Shown in pieces: positions 1-5,477 of a DNA stretch of 6,794 bases. Below the pieces are notes generated by a model. It was not told the DNA's origin and ran no database searches. It saw only the letters and a program-made list of their open reading frames with translations. Numbering within the stretch: the first letter of the stretch is position 1; every line of letters begins with the position of its first letter. A program made the translations under genes and the position numbers. This DNA is from Pseudomonadota bacterium. Its GTDB lineage: Bacteria; Pseudomonadota; Gammaproteobacteria; Burkholderiales; Burkholderiaceae_C. Where the stretch lies: NCBI GenBank assembly GCA_023460715.1, contig JAEWPH010000123.1, positions 1 through 6,794 of the forward strand. The letters run 5' to 3'.

Positions 1-26
1 CCCCCCCCCCCCCCCCCCCCCCCCCC
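1..26. repeat. 26-base poly-C run at window start, probable artefact
   Basis: An uninterrupted run of C (poly-G on the strand of the dehydratase gene). It begins immediately after the conserved GGGGLIGGV stretch, where the family continues with ordinary coding sequence. Poly-G is the known failure mode of two-colour Illumina chemistry, so a contig end built from low-signal reads is the likeliest source. A true homopolymer tract cannot be excluded from the sequence alone. Confidence 0.8.
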
Positions 27-589
27 ACGCCGCCGATCAGCCCGCCGCCGCCCACGCTGACCAGCAGGCTGTCGGGCAGCGCGCCGCCCTGCGCCTCGAT
101 CTCCAGCGCCAGCGTGCCCGCGCCCGCCACCACTTCAGGCTGGTCATAGGCGTGCGTGAGCAATGCGCCGGTGGCCTGCTGGCGCTCCAGGCAGGCTTGC
201 AGCGCTTCGGAGTACGTCGCTCCGTGAACGACGACCTCGGCCCCCAGGGAGCGCAGCCGCGCGCGCTTGGCCTCGGGCGAGACCTCGGGCACGAAGACCT
301 CGCAGCGTGCGCCCAGGGCCTGGGCCGCCGCCGCCGTGGCAATGCCGGCGTTGCCGCCCGAGGCGATGATCACGCCGCTGGCTGGCAGGGGCTGCGCCAG
401 CAGCCGGTTGAGCATGCCCCGCGCCTTGAAGCTGCCGCCGATCTGCAGGTGCTCCAGCTTCAGCCAAATCTCCTTGCAGTCCACCCCCAGTGCAGCGCCT
501 CCCAGGCGCATCAGCGGGGTGGCGCGGATGAAGTCCTGCTGGGCGGACAGGCGTTGCTGGGCGGCAGAGATGGCGGCGCGGTCGATCAT
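1..589 (-). CDS. PLP-dependent serine/threonine dehydratase, C-terminus missing at window edge
   Basis: Fold-type II pyridoxal-phosphate enzyme, expected to deaminate L-serine or L-threonine to the 2-oxo acid plus ammonia in the cytoplasm. The first 188 residues read cleanly from ATG at 589. Seen: the cofactor lysine motif GSFKARG (Lys55), the asparagine loop SGGNAGIA (Asn80) and the phosphate-binding glycine loop SVGGGGLIGG (178-187). The SGGNAG form resembles the animal-type serine dehydratase/racemase branch more than IlvA or TdcB, which usually have S-x-GNHAQ. No ACT domain can be assessed because the family's roughly 310-330 residues are cut: from base 26 leftward the sequence is only C, which would translate as polyglycine and is not credible protein. 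A modest AGGA lies about 11 bases before the start. The gene is divergent from the CBS-domain gene. The family is certain; the exact substrate (serine, threonine, or racemase activity) is inference. Confidence 0.88.
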   Translation of the reverse strand, partial: MIDRAAISAAQQRLSAQQDFIRATPLMRLGGAALGVDCKEIWLKLEHLQIGGSFKARGMLNRLLAQPLPASGVIIASGGNAGIATAAAAQALGARCEVFVPEVSPEAKRARLRSLGAEVVVHGATYSEALQACLERQQATGALLTHAYDQPEVVAGAGTLALEIEAQGGALPDSLLVSVGGGGLIGGVGGGGGGGG

Positions 590-700
590 GGAAAAAGTAT
601 CCTCGTGTCGGGCAAACCGTGCAGTTTAGGGCGACGCGAACCTCGGGGGCCCGTTGCAACCAGGCGATACACAATCACCGCACAGAAGCGCCCTGCCGCT

Positions 701-708
701 GCCGATAA
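701..708 (+). promoter_or_regulatory. Possible sigma-28 (FliA) -10 element, GCCGATAA
   Basis: An exact match to the enterobacterial FliA -10 consensus GCCGATAA. It lies 61 bases before the CBS gene's start, which would give a transcription start near 715 and a leader of about 55 bases. The -35 half (TAAA about 15 bases upstream) is not there: 682-685 reads ACAG. The call rests on one half-site and is tentative. The same bases also contain a weak sigma-70 -10-like TAACAT at 706-711. Confidence 0.25.
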
Positions 709-758
709 CATGGGCAGGGACTGCGACGCACCGGGCGTGCGCAGGCCATTCCCCCGGC

Positions 759-764
759 AGGAGG
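759..764 (+). promoter_or_regulatory. Shine-Dalgarno AGGAGG for the CBS-domain gene
   Basis: A perfect AGGAGG ends five bases before ATG at 770. It fixes the start there, although the reading frame is open upstream to about 152 across the oppositely oriented dehydratase gene. Confidence 0.9.
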
Positions 765-769
765 TTCCG

Positions 770-1450
770 ATGTTTTTCGTGTTCGGCCCATCAGGGCAGA
801 TGTACCGCGGCGGGCCCGAACAGCTGTCCAGCGTGGCGCCAGTGCGGCGCGTGCAGCGGCCGCAGGCCCTGCGCACGCGCAGCGAAGAGCTGCCGCTGCC
901 GGACCCCGCCTTCGTGCCCCCGGCGCCCACCCCACCACCGCCAGCCGCCAAGGACATCCGCACGCAGGAGGCCGTCAACGCGTACGCCCAGACGGAACAG
1001 GGGCCGCAGCAGGCGCGGCAGCCGCTGTCTCGGGTGCGGGATGTGATGACCCAGGGCGCGCTCTCCGTGCCGCCCGACGTGCGCGTGAACGACGCCTGGC
1101 AGACGCTGGCGGAGCACCACATCGCCCAGGCCCCCGTGCTCGACGCGCAGGGACGGGTCGTCGGCCTGCTGCTGCGCGCCGACATGGCCCCGCTGGACCT
1201 GCTGCCGGAACCCGGCAGCGTGAAGGACGCCATCGCCCTGGCCCGCCGCCCCGTGGCCGAGGTGATGGTGAGCCCGGTGCCGACGGTGGCCGAGGACACC
1301 GACCTGCGCCGAGTGGCCAGCGTGCTGCTGGACACGGGCCTGCCCGGCCTGCCGGTGACGGACGAGTTCGGGCGCATGACGGGCTTCGTGTCGCGCACCG
1401 ACATCCTGCGCGCGGTGGCGGCCGACCCGCCGCTTGATCTCTGGAGCTGA
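770..1450 (+). CDS. Two-CBS-domain protein with proline-rich linker
   Basis: Soluble 226-residue protein, probably a nucleotide-sensing regulator; no catalytic domain is present. Residues 1-30 form a short N-terminal segment beginning FFVFGPSGQMYRGG, followed by a disordered, proline-rich linker (about 41-60, with PTPPPP). A CBS pair follows: CBS1 about 89-141 (VRDVMTQGALSV ... GRVVGLLLRADM) and CBS2 about 162-216 (VAEVMVSPVPTV ... GRMTGFVSRTDILRAV). Paired CBS domains generally bind adenosine nucleotides such as AMP, ATP or SAM; the ligand here is unknown. The start is set by a perfect AGGAGG at 759-764. There is no signal peptide or membrane segment. The gene is divergent from the dehydratase and convergent with the CorC-like gene, which also carries a CBS pair but is not otherwise similar. 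A GCCGATAA box upstream hints at, but does not prove, flagellar-type sigma control. The family is certain; the role is unknown. Confidence 0.9.
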   Translation: MFFVFGPSGQMYRGGPEQLSSVAPVRRVQRPQALRTRSEELPLPDPAFVPPAPTPPPPAAKDIRTQEAVNAYAQTEQGPQQARQPLSRVRDVMTQGALSVPPDVRVNDAWQTLAEHHIAQAPVLDAQGRVVGLLLRADMAPLDLLPEPGSVKDAIALARRPVAEVMVSPVPTVAEDTDLRRVASVLLDTGLPGLPVTDEFGRMTGFVSRTDILRAVAADPPLDLWS

Positions 1451-1505
1451 GCGAGCCCGCTCGCCCCGGCGGCAGGCACACCCGCCACAGCGGCCAGAAA
1501 CGACG

Positions 1506-1525
1506 AGGCCGCCCGCGGGCGGCCT
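1506..1525. terminator. Perfect 20-bp palindrome between convergent genes, probable bidirectional terminator
   Basis: Both arms read AGGCCGCCCG / CGGGCGGCCT, giving a 10-bp perfect GC stem, realistically with a small loop in RNA. It lies 55 bases after the CBS gene's stop and 50 bases after the CorC-like gene's stop, where a shared terminator is expected. The flanks are only weakly suited to intrinsic termination: GTTACAGA on the plus side and, reading leftward, CGTCGTTTCTGG on the minus side, so the minus-strand transcript has the better T content. The remainder of 1451-1575 shows nothing else. Confidence 0.6.
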
Positions 1526-1575
1526 GTTACAGAGGGTGGCAGGGCAGACGGCGCAAGCCGCCTCCCGCCATGCCG

Positions 1576-2910
1576 TTATTCGGCAGCCGTTGCGCCCGCC
1601 GTTTCCTCCAGCTCCACCGGCGGCACGCGGATGGCCAGCACCTTGTCGATGGTCTTGCCGTCCATGTCGACCACCTCGAAGCGCCAGTCTTCCCACTGCA
1701 CGGTGTCGGTCACCTTGGGCAGTTTGCCCGTCAGCAGCATCACCATGCCGCTGAGCGTGTGGTAGCGGCCGCGGTCTTCCTCGGGCACGGTGTCCAGGTC
1801 GAGGCGATCCTTCAGCTCCGGCACGGGGATGTGGCCGTCCAGCAGCCAGCTGCCATCCTCGCGCTTCACGGCCCAGGAGGTCTCCGGGTCGCGCGCCTGG
1901 AATTCGCCGGTGATCGCCTCGATCAGGTCTTGCAGCGTGACGATGCCCTGCACCTCGCCGTACTCGTCGATGACGAAGGCCATGTGCACATCCGACAGGC
2001 GGAAGTTGTCCAGCAGCTCCATGCCGGTGATGGTCTCGGGCACGTACAGCGCCGTCTGCAGCGGCTGGGAGGCGAGTTCGCGCACCTCGGCGCCGCCCTC
2101 GCGCAGCGAGCGCGACAGCCACTGGCGCGCGTTCAGCACGCCCAGGATGTTCTCCATGCCGCCGCGCACCACCGGAAAGCGGGCGTGGTCGGATTCCTCG
2201 ATGCGGCGCAGGTTCTCCTCAAAGGGCTCCTCCACGTCGAGGAAGGCCACATCGGCGCGGGGCACCATCAGCGAACCGATCTGGCGGTCGTCCAGGCGGA
2301 ACACGTTGCGCACCATCTGGTGCTCGTGCGACTCGATCACGCCGGCGCTCGTGCCTTCGGCCAGCACGGCGTGGATCTCGGCCTCGGTCACCGCGCTGGC
2401 GGTGTTTTCCTTCACGCCCAACAGGCGCAGCAGCGTCTGCGTGGAGATGGACAGCAGGCGCACGAACGGCTTGGTGGCAATGGCCAGCCAGTTGATCGGG
2501 CGGGCCACCAGGCGGGCCAGGGTCTCGGGATAGCTCTGGCCCAGACGCTTGGGCACCAGCTCGCCGACGACGATCGAGAAGTAGGTGATCAGCACCACCA
2601 CCAGACCGGTGGACAGGTAGCCGGCGTATCGGGTTTCCACGCCCACGCCGATGAGCCATTCGCTCAGGGGCTGCGCCAGCGCGGCCTCGCCCACGATACC
2701 GTTGAGCACGCCGATCGACGTGATGCCGATCTGGATGGTGGACAGGAAGCGGGTGGGGTCCTCCCCCAGTTTGACGGCTGCGACGGCGCCGCTATCGCCC
2801 TCATCGATCAGCTTCTGCAACCGCGTCTTGCGGGCGGAGACCAGAGCCAGCTCCGACATGGCGAACACGCCATTGAGCAGGATGAGGGCGAACAGTATTG
2901 CTATTTCCAT
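1576..2910 (-). CDS. CorC/HlyC (CNNM) family membrane protein with CBS pair
   Basis: A 444-residue inner-membrane protein of the DUF21-CBS-CorC_HlyC family, linked to Mg2+/Co2+ transport or efflux and often annotated hemolysin family or magnesium/cobalt transporter. Seen: an N-terminal hydrophobic helix (2-19, IAILFALILLNGVFAMSE); the conserved FLSTIQIGITSIGVLNG (55-71); a second hydrophobic segment (about 98-116, YLSTGLVVVLITYFSIVVG) followed by ELVPKRLG (117-124); a CBS pair at about 213-335, with FVIDEYGEVQGIVTLQDLIE (312-331); and a C-terminal CorC_HlyC domain at about 345-430. I chose ATG 2910, not the in-frame ATG at 2970, because family proteins begin at the membrane helix (here MEIAILF) and a TACAAT -10-like box overlaps the longer version. 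No Shine-Dalgarno is adjacent to 2910; GAGGAAG lies 19 bases upstream, partly in a hairpin. Full length. The family is sure; the transported ion, or any transport at all, is inference. Confidence 0.93.
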   Translation of the reverse strand: MEIAILFALILLNGVFAMSELALVSARKTRLQKLIDEGDSGAVAAVKLGEDPTRFLSTIQIGITSIGVLNGIVGEAALAQPLSEWLIGVGVETRYAGYLSTGLVVVLITYFSIVVGELVPKRLGQSYPETLARLVARPINWLAIATKPFVRLLSISTQTLLRLLGVKENTASAVTEAEIHAVLAEGTSAGVIESHEHQMVRNVFRLDDRQIGSLMVPRADVAFLDVEEPFEENLRRIEESDHARFPVVRGGMENILGVLNARQWLSRSLREGGAEVRELASQPLQTALYVPETITGMELLDNFRLSDVHMAFVIDEYGEVQGIVTLQDLIEAITGEFQARDPETSWAVKREDGSWLLDGHIPVPELKDRLDLDTVPEEDRGRYHTLSGMVMLLTGKLPKVTDTVQWEDWRFEVVDMDGKTIDKVLAIRVPPVELEETAGATAAE

Positions 2911-2915
2911 AAAGG

Positions 2916-2934
2916 GGAAGCCCTGGGTGCTTCC
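2916..2934 (-). promoter_or_regulatory. Small hairpin between Shine-Dalgarno and start of the CorC-like gene
   Basis: On the transcript strand, GGAAGC (2934-2929) pairs perfectly with GCTTCC (2921-2916) around a 7-base loop. The 5' arm overlaps the only purine-rich ribosome-site candidate, GAGGAAG, and the stem ends five bases before ATG 2910. It could hide the site, or the fold could bring the unpaired GAG part closer to the start. Structure seen by eye only. Confidence 0.3.
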
Positions 2935-2955
2935 TCGGGTGTGAACAAGCCTCTG

Positions 2956-2961
2956 ATTGTA
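2956..2961 (-). promoter_or_regulatory. -10-like box TACAAT for the CorC-like gene
   Basis: TACAAT on the minus strand, five of six matches to the sigma-70 -10 consensus, sits 45 bases ahead of the chosen start and implies a leader of about 40 bases. No convincing -35 hexamer lies 16-18 bases upstream, where the sequence is GC-rich (ACCCCG). Just upstream are two overlapping inverted repeats, AACCCGCGCGGG(G)TT at 2971-2985 and GGGGTTTTACCCC at 2980-2992, which could be operators. Confidence 0.35.
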
Positions 2962-3005
2962 AGAAGTCACAACCCGCGCGGGGTTTTACCCCTGCCGAGC
3001 CGTCA

Positions 3006-3031
3006 GGCGGGCGCCAGCCTAGGGGCCCGCC
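3006..3031. repeat. Inverted repeat GGCGGGC-N12-GCCCGCC
   Basis: Seven-base perfect arms (3006-3012 and 3025-3031) with a 12-base loop in the gap between the ispH and CorC-like genes. No T-run follows on either side, so a terminator role is unlikely. It could be an operator or simply a product of GC-rich sequence. Confidence 0.3.
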
Positions 3032-3062
3032 GCCGGTTTCATCGCGGGAGATGAATACGACC

Positions 3063-3111
3063 AAAAATGGCCTCTAGCGCTTATCCATCAAGCGCAATCA
3101 GCTATCAAAAT
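3063..3111. repeat. Palindromic intergenic repeat, Comamonadaceae-like; probably the ispH terminator
   Basis: The core is AGCGCTT-ATCCATC-AAGCGC: a 6-bp perfect stem, 3077-3082 with 3090-3095, and a 7-base loop. Outer arms (3067-3076 and 3096-3105) pair at about six of ten positions, and A/T-rich ends flank it. Read in the ispH direction the hairpin ends in CCATTTTT, so it can serve as a Rho-independent terminator about 70 bases after the ispH stop. The AT-rich sequence contrasts sharply with its surroundings. From memory, closely similar palindromes recur in many intergenic regions of Acidovorax and relatives; I cannot count copies here. Between it and the ispH stop lies a 9-base direct repeat, GGCGCTGCG, at 3122-3130 and 3134-3142. 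Confidence 0.6.
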
Positions 3112-3163
3112 CATTGCAAGCGGCGCTGCGCCGGGCGCTGCGGCAGTGCCCGCGCGCAGGCCG

Positions 3164-4159
3164 TCAGTGGGCGGTCGGGCCGGTCTCGGGGGTGCGCTGC
3201 GTGATCTCCAGCCCCGTGGCCGCGTCGATCTTCAGGCCCTTGGGCAGCGGGAATTTGATGGTTTCCTCGATGCCGTCCATCTTGCGCACCGACACGGCGC
3301 CCAGCGCCTTGATGCGGTCGATCACCTGGCGCACCAGGATCTCGGGCGCCGAGGCGCCGGCGGTCAGCCCCACGCGCGTCACGCCCTCGAACCAGGCGGA
3401 CTGCAGTTCCTCCGCGCTGTCGACCATGTAGGCCGAGGTGCCCAGGCGTTCGGCCAGCTCGCGCAGGCGGTTGCTGTTGGAGCTGGTGGGGCTGCCCACC
3501 ACGATCACCAGGTCCACCTGCGGGCTCATGATCTTGATGGCGTCCTGGCGGTTCTGCGTGGCGTAGCAGATGTCCTGCTGCTTGGGCTCGCGCACCCGCG
3601 GAAAGCGGGCGCGCACGGCGGCGGTGATCTCGGCCGCATCGTCCACGCTCAGCGTGGTCTGCGTGACCACGGCCAGCTTCTCGGTCTGGCCGGGCTGCAC
3701 GCGGGCCACGTCGGCCACGTCCTCCACCAGGTGGATGCCGTAGTCCAGCTGGCCCATCGTGCCCTCGACCTCAGGATGGCCCTTGTGGCCGATCATGATG
3801 AACTCGTAGCCTTCCTTGGCGAGCTTGGCCACCTCGACGTGCACCTTGGTCACCAGCGGACAGGTCGCGTCGAAGATGGAAAAGCCCCGCGCCCGGGCCT
3901 CTTCCTGCACGGCCTTGCTCACGCCGTGAGCGCTGAAGACGAGCGTGGCGCCGGGCGGCACGTCGGACAGCTCTTCGATGAAGATCGCGCCCTTGGCCTT
4001 GAGGTCGTTCACCACGTAGGTGTTGTGCACGATCTCATGGCGCACGTAGATGGGCGCCCCGAACTTCTGCAGCGCGCGCTCCACGATCTCGATGGCGCGG
4101 TCCACGCCGGCGCAGAAGCCGCGCGGCTCGGCGAGGATGATTTCCTGGGGGGTGTTCAT
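3164..4159 (-). CDS. ispH: 4-hydroxy-3-methylbut-2-enyl diphosphate reductase (IspH/LytB)
   Basis: Last enzyme of the MEP (non-mevalonate) isoprenoid pathway: it reductively dehydrates HMBPP to IPP and DMAPP with an iron-sulfur cluster, in the cytoplasm. 331 residues, slightly longer than the E. coli protein (316). All three cluster-ligand cysteines are present: Cys16 in [10 protein letters not shown], Cys100 in [12 protein letters not shown] and Cys198 in [11 protein letters not shown]. The active-site His45 (HEIVHN), His128 and Glu130 ([11 protein letters not shown]), TQTTLSVDD (167-175) and the substrate loop SSNSNRL (226-232) are intact. The start ATG 4159 gives the normal N-terminus, with a GGGG-rich stretch just inside rather than a clear Shine-Dalgarno upstream; translation is probably coupled to the preceding gene, whose stop is four bases away. 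The short C-terminal tail after about 312 is variable in the family. Expected to be essential if no second copy exists. Confidence 0.98.
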   Translation of the reverse strand: MNTPQEIILAEPRGFCAGVDRAIEIVERALQKFGAPIYVRHEIVHNTYVVNDLKAKGAIFIEELSDVPPGATLVFSAHGVSKAVQEEARARGFSIFDATCPLVTKVHVEVAKLAKEGYEFIMIGHKGHPEVEGTMGQLDYGIHLVEDVADVARVQPGQTEKLAVVTQTTLSVDDAAEITAAVRARFPRVREPKQQDICYATQNRQDAIKIMSPQVDLVIVVGSPTSSNSNRLRELAERLGTSAYMVDSAEELQSAWFEGVTRVGLTAGASAPEILVRQVIDRIKALGAVSVRKMDGIEETIKFPLPKGLKIDAATGLEITQRTPETGPTAH

Positions 4160-4163
4160 GCGC

Positions 4164-4649
4164 TCACAGCACCCCGATGAGCTGCACCTCGAAGGTGACC
4201 GGCACGCCGGACAGCGGGTGGTTGAAGTCGAACTTCACCGCGCCGTCCTCGCGCACCTCCAGCACCACGCCGGCGTACTGCCCCGTGCCGTCGGGTGTGG
4301 GGAACTGCACCACATCGCCCAGCGTGTACTGCTCGTCCGGGTCGCCCAGCTCGTTCAGCAGCTTGCGCGCCACCCATTGCTGCATGTCGGGGTTGCGGTC
4401 GCCGAAGGCCTCGCCGGCCGGCAGGGTGAACGTGGTGCGCGTGCCTTCGGCCAGGCCGAGCAGGCACTGCTCCATGGCGGGCGAGAGCTCCCCTGCGCCC
4501 AGCGACAGCGTCGCCGGCTTGTCGCCGAAGGTGTTGATCACGTCGCCCGCCGGACCGGCCAGGCGGTAGTGCAGCGTGAGGAAGGAACCGGGCTGCACGG
4601 TCGGGACGTCAGCGGCGGCGGCGGCGGAAACGAGGGAGGAAGAAGTCAT
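4164..4649 (-). CDS. fkpB: FKBP-type peptidyl-prolyl cis-trans isomerase, SlpA/FkpB type
   Basis: 161-residue cytoplasmic proline isomerase and probable chaperone of the SlyD/SlpA class. After a low-complexity Ala/Ser N-terminus (1-14), the FKBP core runs from about 19: [10 protein letters not shown] (21-30), [18 protein letters not shown] (38-55), MEQCLLGL (59-66) and [11 protein letters not shown] (79-89). It is interrupted by the IF (insert-in-flap) domain (about 85-140, with GDVVQF), then closes with [20 protein letters not shown] (141-160). There is no metal-binding His-rich tail as in SlyD, which favours SlpA. ATG 4649 is the only sensible start; GAGAG lies a few bases upstream, and a TACAAT -10 box 23 bases upstream. 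The frame is open upstream through the antisense of radC, but that is a GC artefact. First gene of a two-gene unit with ispH, the same neighbours as in E. coli (fkpB-ispH). Confidence 0.95.
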   Translation of the reverse strand: MTSSSLVSAAAAADVPTVQPGSFLTLHYRLAGPAGDVINTFGDKPATLSLGAGELSPAMEQCLLGLAEGTRTTFTLPAGEAFGDRNPDMQQWVARKLLNELGDPDEQYTLGDVVQFPTPDGTGQYAGVVLEVREDGAVKFDFNHPLSGVPVTFEVQLIGVL

Positions 4650-4672
4650 GGGGCTCTCGATAAACTGCCCCC

Positions 4673-4678
4673 ATTGTA
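4673..4678 (-). promoter_or_regulatory. -10 box TACAAT for the fkpB-ispH unit
   Basis: TACAAT on the minus strand, preceded by five T, in an otherwise GC-rich gap. Transcription would start near 4666, leaving a leader of only about 17 bases with GAGAG as the ribosome site. No -35 hexamer is visible at normal spacing (CCAGGG there). A short inverted repeat, GGGGTAACCCC (4686-4696), lies just upstream and could be an operator shared with the divergent radC gene. Confidence 0.4.
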
Positions 4679-4736
4679 AAAAACCGGGGTAACCCCCCTG
4701 GGCGTGGGCCCGGGCGGCGGCACAGCCCCTGCCGCC

Positions 4737-5450
4737 ATGTCGCTCAAGAACCTGCCTGCCGATGCGCAGCCGCGCGAGAAACTCCTGGCCCGGGGCGCCT
4801 CGGCGCTGACCGACGGCGAGCTGTTGGCCCTCCTGCTGCGCACCGGCATCGTGGGCAAGGGCGTGCTGCAGATGGCGCAGGAACTGCTTGACCCGCCTCA
4901 AGCCGACCGCGCCACGGGGCGGGTGACCGGCGGCTTCGGCGGCATCGCCGGCCTGCTGCACGCCAGCGCCGACGACCTGAAACGCATCAAAGGACTGGGC
5001 CCCGCCAAGCGCGCCGAACTGGTGGCCGTGCTGGAGCTGGCGCGCCGCGCCCTGGCGCAGCAGCTGCGCGAGCGCGAGGTGTTCAGCTCCCCCGGCGCCG
5101 TGAAGGAGTACCTGCAGCTGCACCTGGCCGCCAAGGGGCACGAAGTGTTCGCCGTGCTGTTCCTGGACAGCCAGAACCGGCTGGTGGCGATGGAGGAACT
5201 GTTTCGCGGCACGCTCACGCAGACGTCGGTGTACCCCCGCGAAGTGGTGCTCCGCGCCCTGCACCACGGCGCCGCCGCCGCCGTGCTGGCCCACAACCAC
5301 CCCAGCGGCAGCGTCCAGCCCAGCCGCGCCGACGAGGCGCTGACGAAGACGCTCAAGACCACGCTGGCCCTGGTGGACGTGCGCGTGCTCGACCATGTGA
5401 TCGTGGCGCCCGGCGCGGCGCTGTCCATGGCCGAAGAGGGGCTGGTGTAG
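4737..5450 (+). CDS. radC: RadC family JAMM-domain protein
   Basis: 237 residues, a little longer than E. coli RadC. Named for DNA repair, but its biochemical function is unsettled. Layout: an N-terminal UPF0758 region with [20 protein letters not shown] (13-32) and LLLRTG (32-37); a helix-hairpin-helix, [15 protein letters not shown] (81-95); and a C-terminal JAMM/MPN metalloprotease-like domain (about 115-237) with FLDSQNRL (142-149), Glu153/Glu154, and the full zinc motif HNHPSG with downstream Ser196 and Asp199 (186-199). The metal ligands are therefore intact. By recalled comparison with E. coli, residues about 53-66 ([14 protein letters not shown]) are extra. ATG 4737 fits the family N-terminus; an in-frame GTG at 4704 is possible but adds a Gly/Pro/Ala leader. 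No Shine-Dalgarno is visible at either start. Divergent from fkpB across 87 bases; the lipoprotein gene follows by 27 bases and may be co-transcribed. Confidence 0.95.
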   Translation: MSLKNLPADAQPREKLLARGASALTDGELLALLLRTGIVGKGVLQMAQELLDPPQADRATGRVTGGFGGIAGLLHASADDLKRIKGLGPAKRAELVAVLELARRALAQQLREREVFSSPGAVKEYLQLHLAAKGHEVFAVLFLDSQNRLVAMEELFRGTLTQTSVYPREVVLRALHHGAAAAVLAHNHPSGSVQPSRADEALTKTLKTTLALVDVRVLDHVIVAPGAALSMAEEGLV

Positions 5451-5477
5451 GCAGCCTTTGCGAAGACCTTGCACTCC

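Noticed and set aside
152..769. Upstream in-frame extension of the CBS gene (would be 432 residues)
   Set aside because: It is antisense to the conserved dehydratase, and a perfect AGGAGG places the start at 770.
791..2122. Minus-strand open frame (443 codons) across the CBS gene and the end of the CorC-like gene
   Set aside because: It crosses the terminator region and lies out of frame with both genes; no recognisable domain.
770..2910. A functional module formed by the two adjacent CBS-containing genes
   Set aside because: They are convergent with a terminator between them and share no homology beyond the common CBS fold.
2911..2970. Longer CorC-like protein starting at ATG 2970
   Set aside because: The 20 added residues (hydrophilic, starting MTSYNQRL) precede the usual N-terminal membrane helix, and the TACAAT -10-like box would lie inside the coding region.
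1570..3054. Long plus-strand open frame (494 codons) opposite the CorC-like gene
   Set aside because: Its predicted product is rich in His, Gln and Arg without a recognisable domain, and it mirrors the codons of a conserved membrane protein. Long antisense frames are expected at this GC content.
3146..4180. Plus-strand open frame (344 codons) antisense to ispH
   Set aside because: Same artefact: His/Gly/Leu-rich product lying over a gene whose catalytic residues are all intact.
4704..4736. GTG start for radC 11 codons upstream
   Set aside because: It adds a Gly/Pro/Ala-rich leader unlike the family, with no Shine-Dalgarno; ATG 4737 matches the normal N-terminus, though this is not decisive.
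4650..5474. Upstream extension of the fkpB frame across the antisense of radC
   Set aside because: The extension has no domain, overlaps an intact radC, and would bypass a good ATG and a TACAAT box at 4673-4678.
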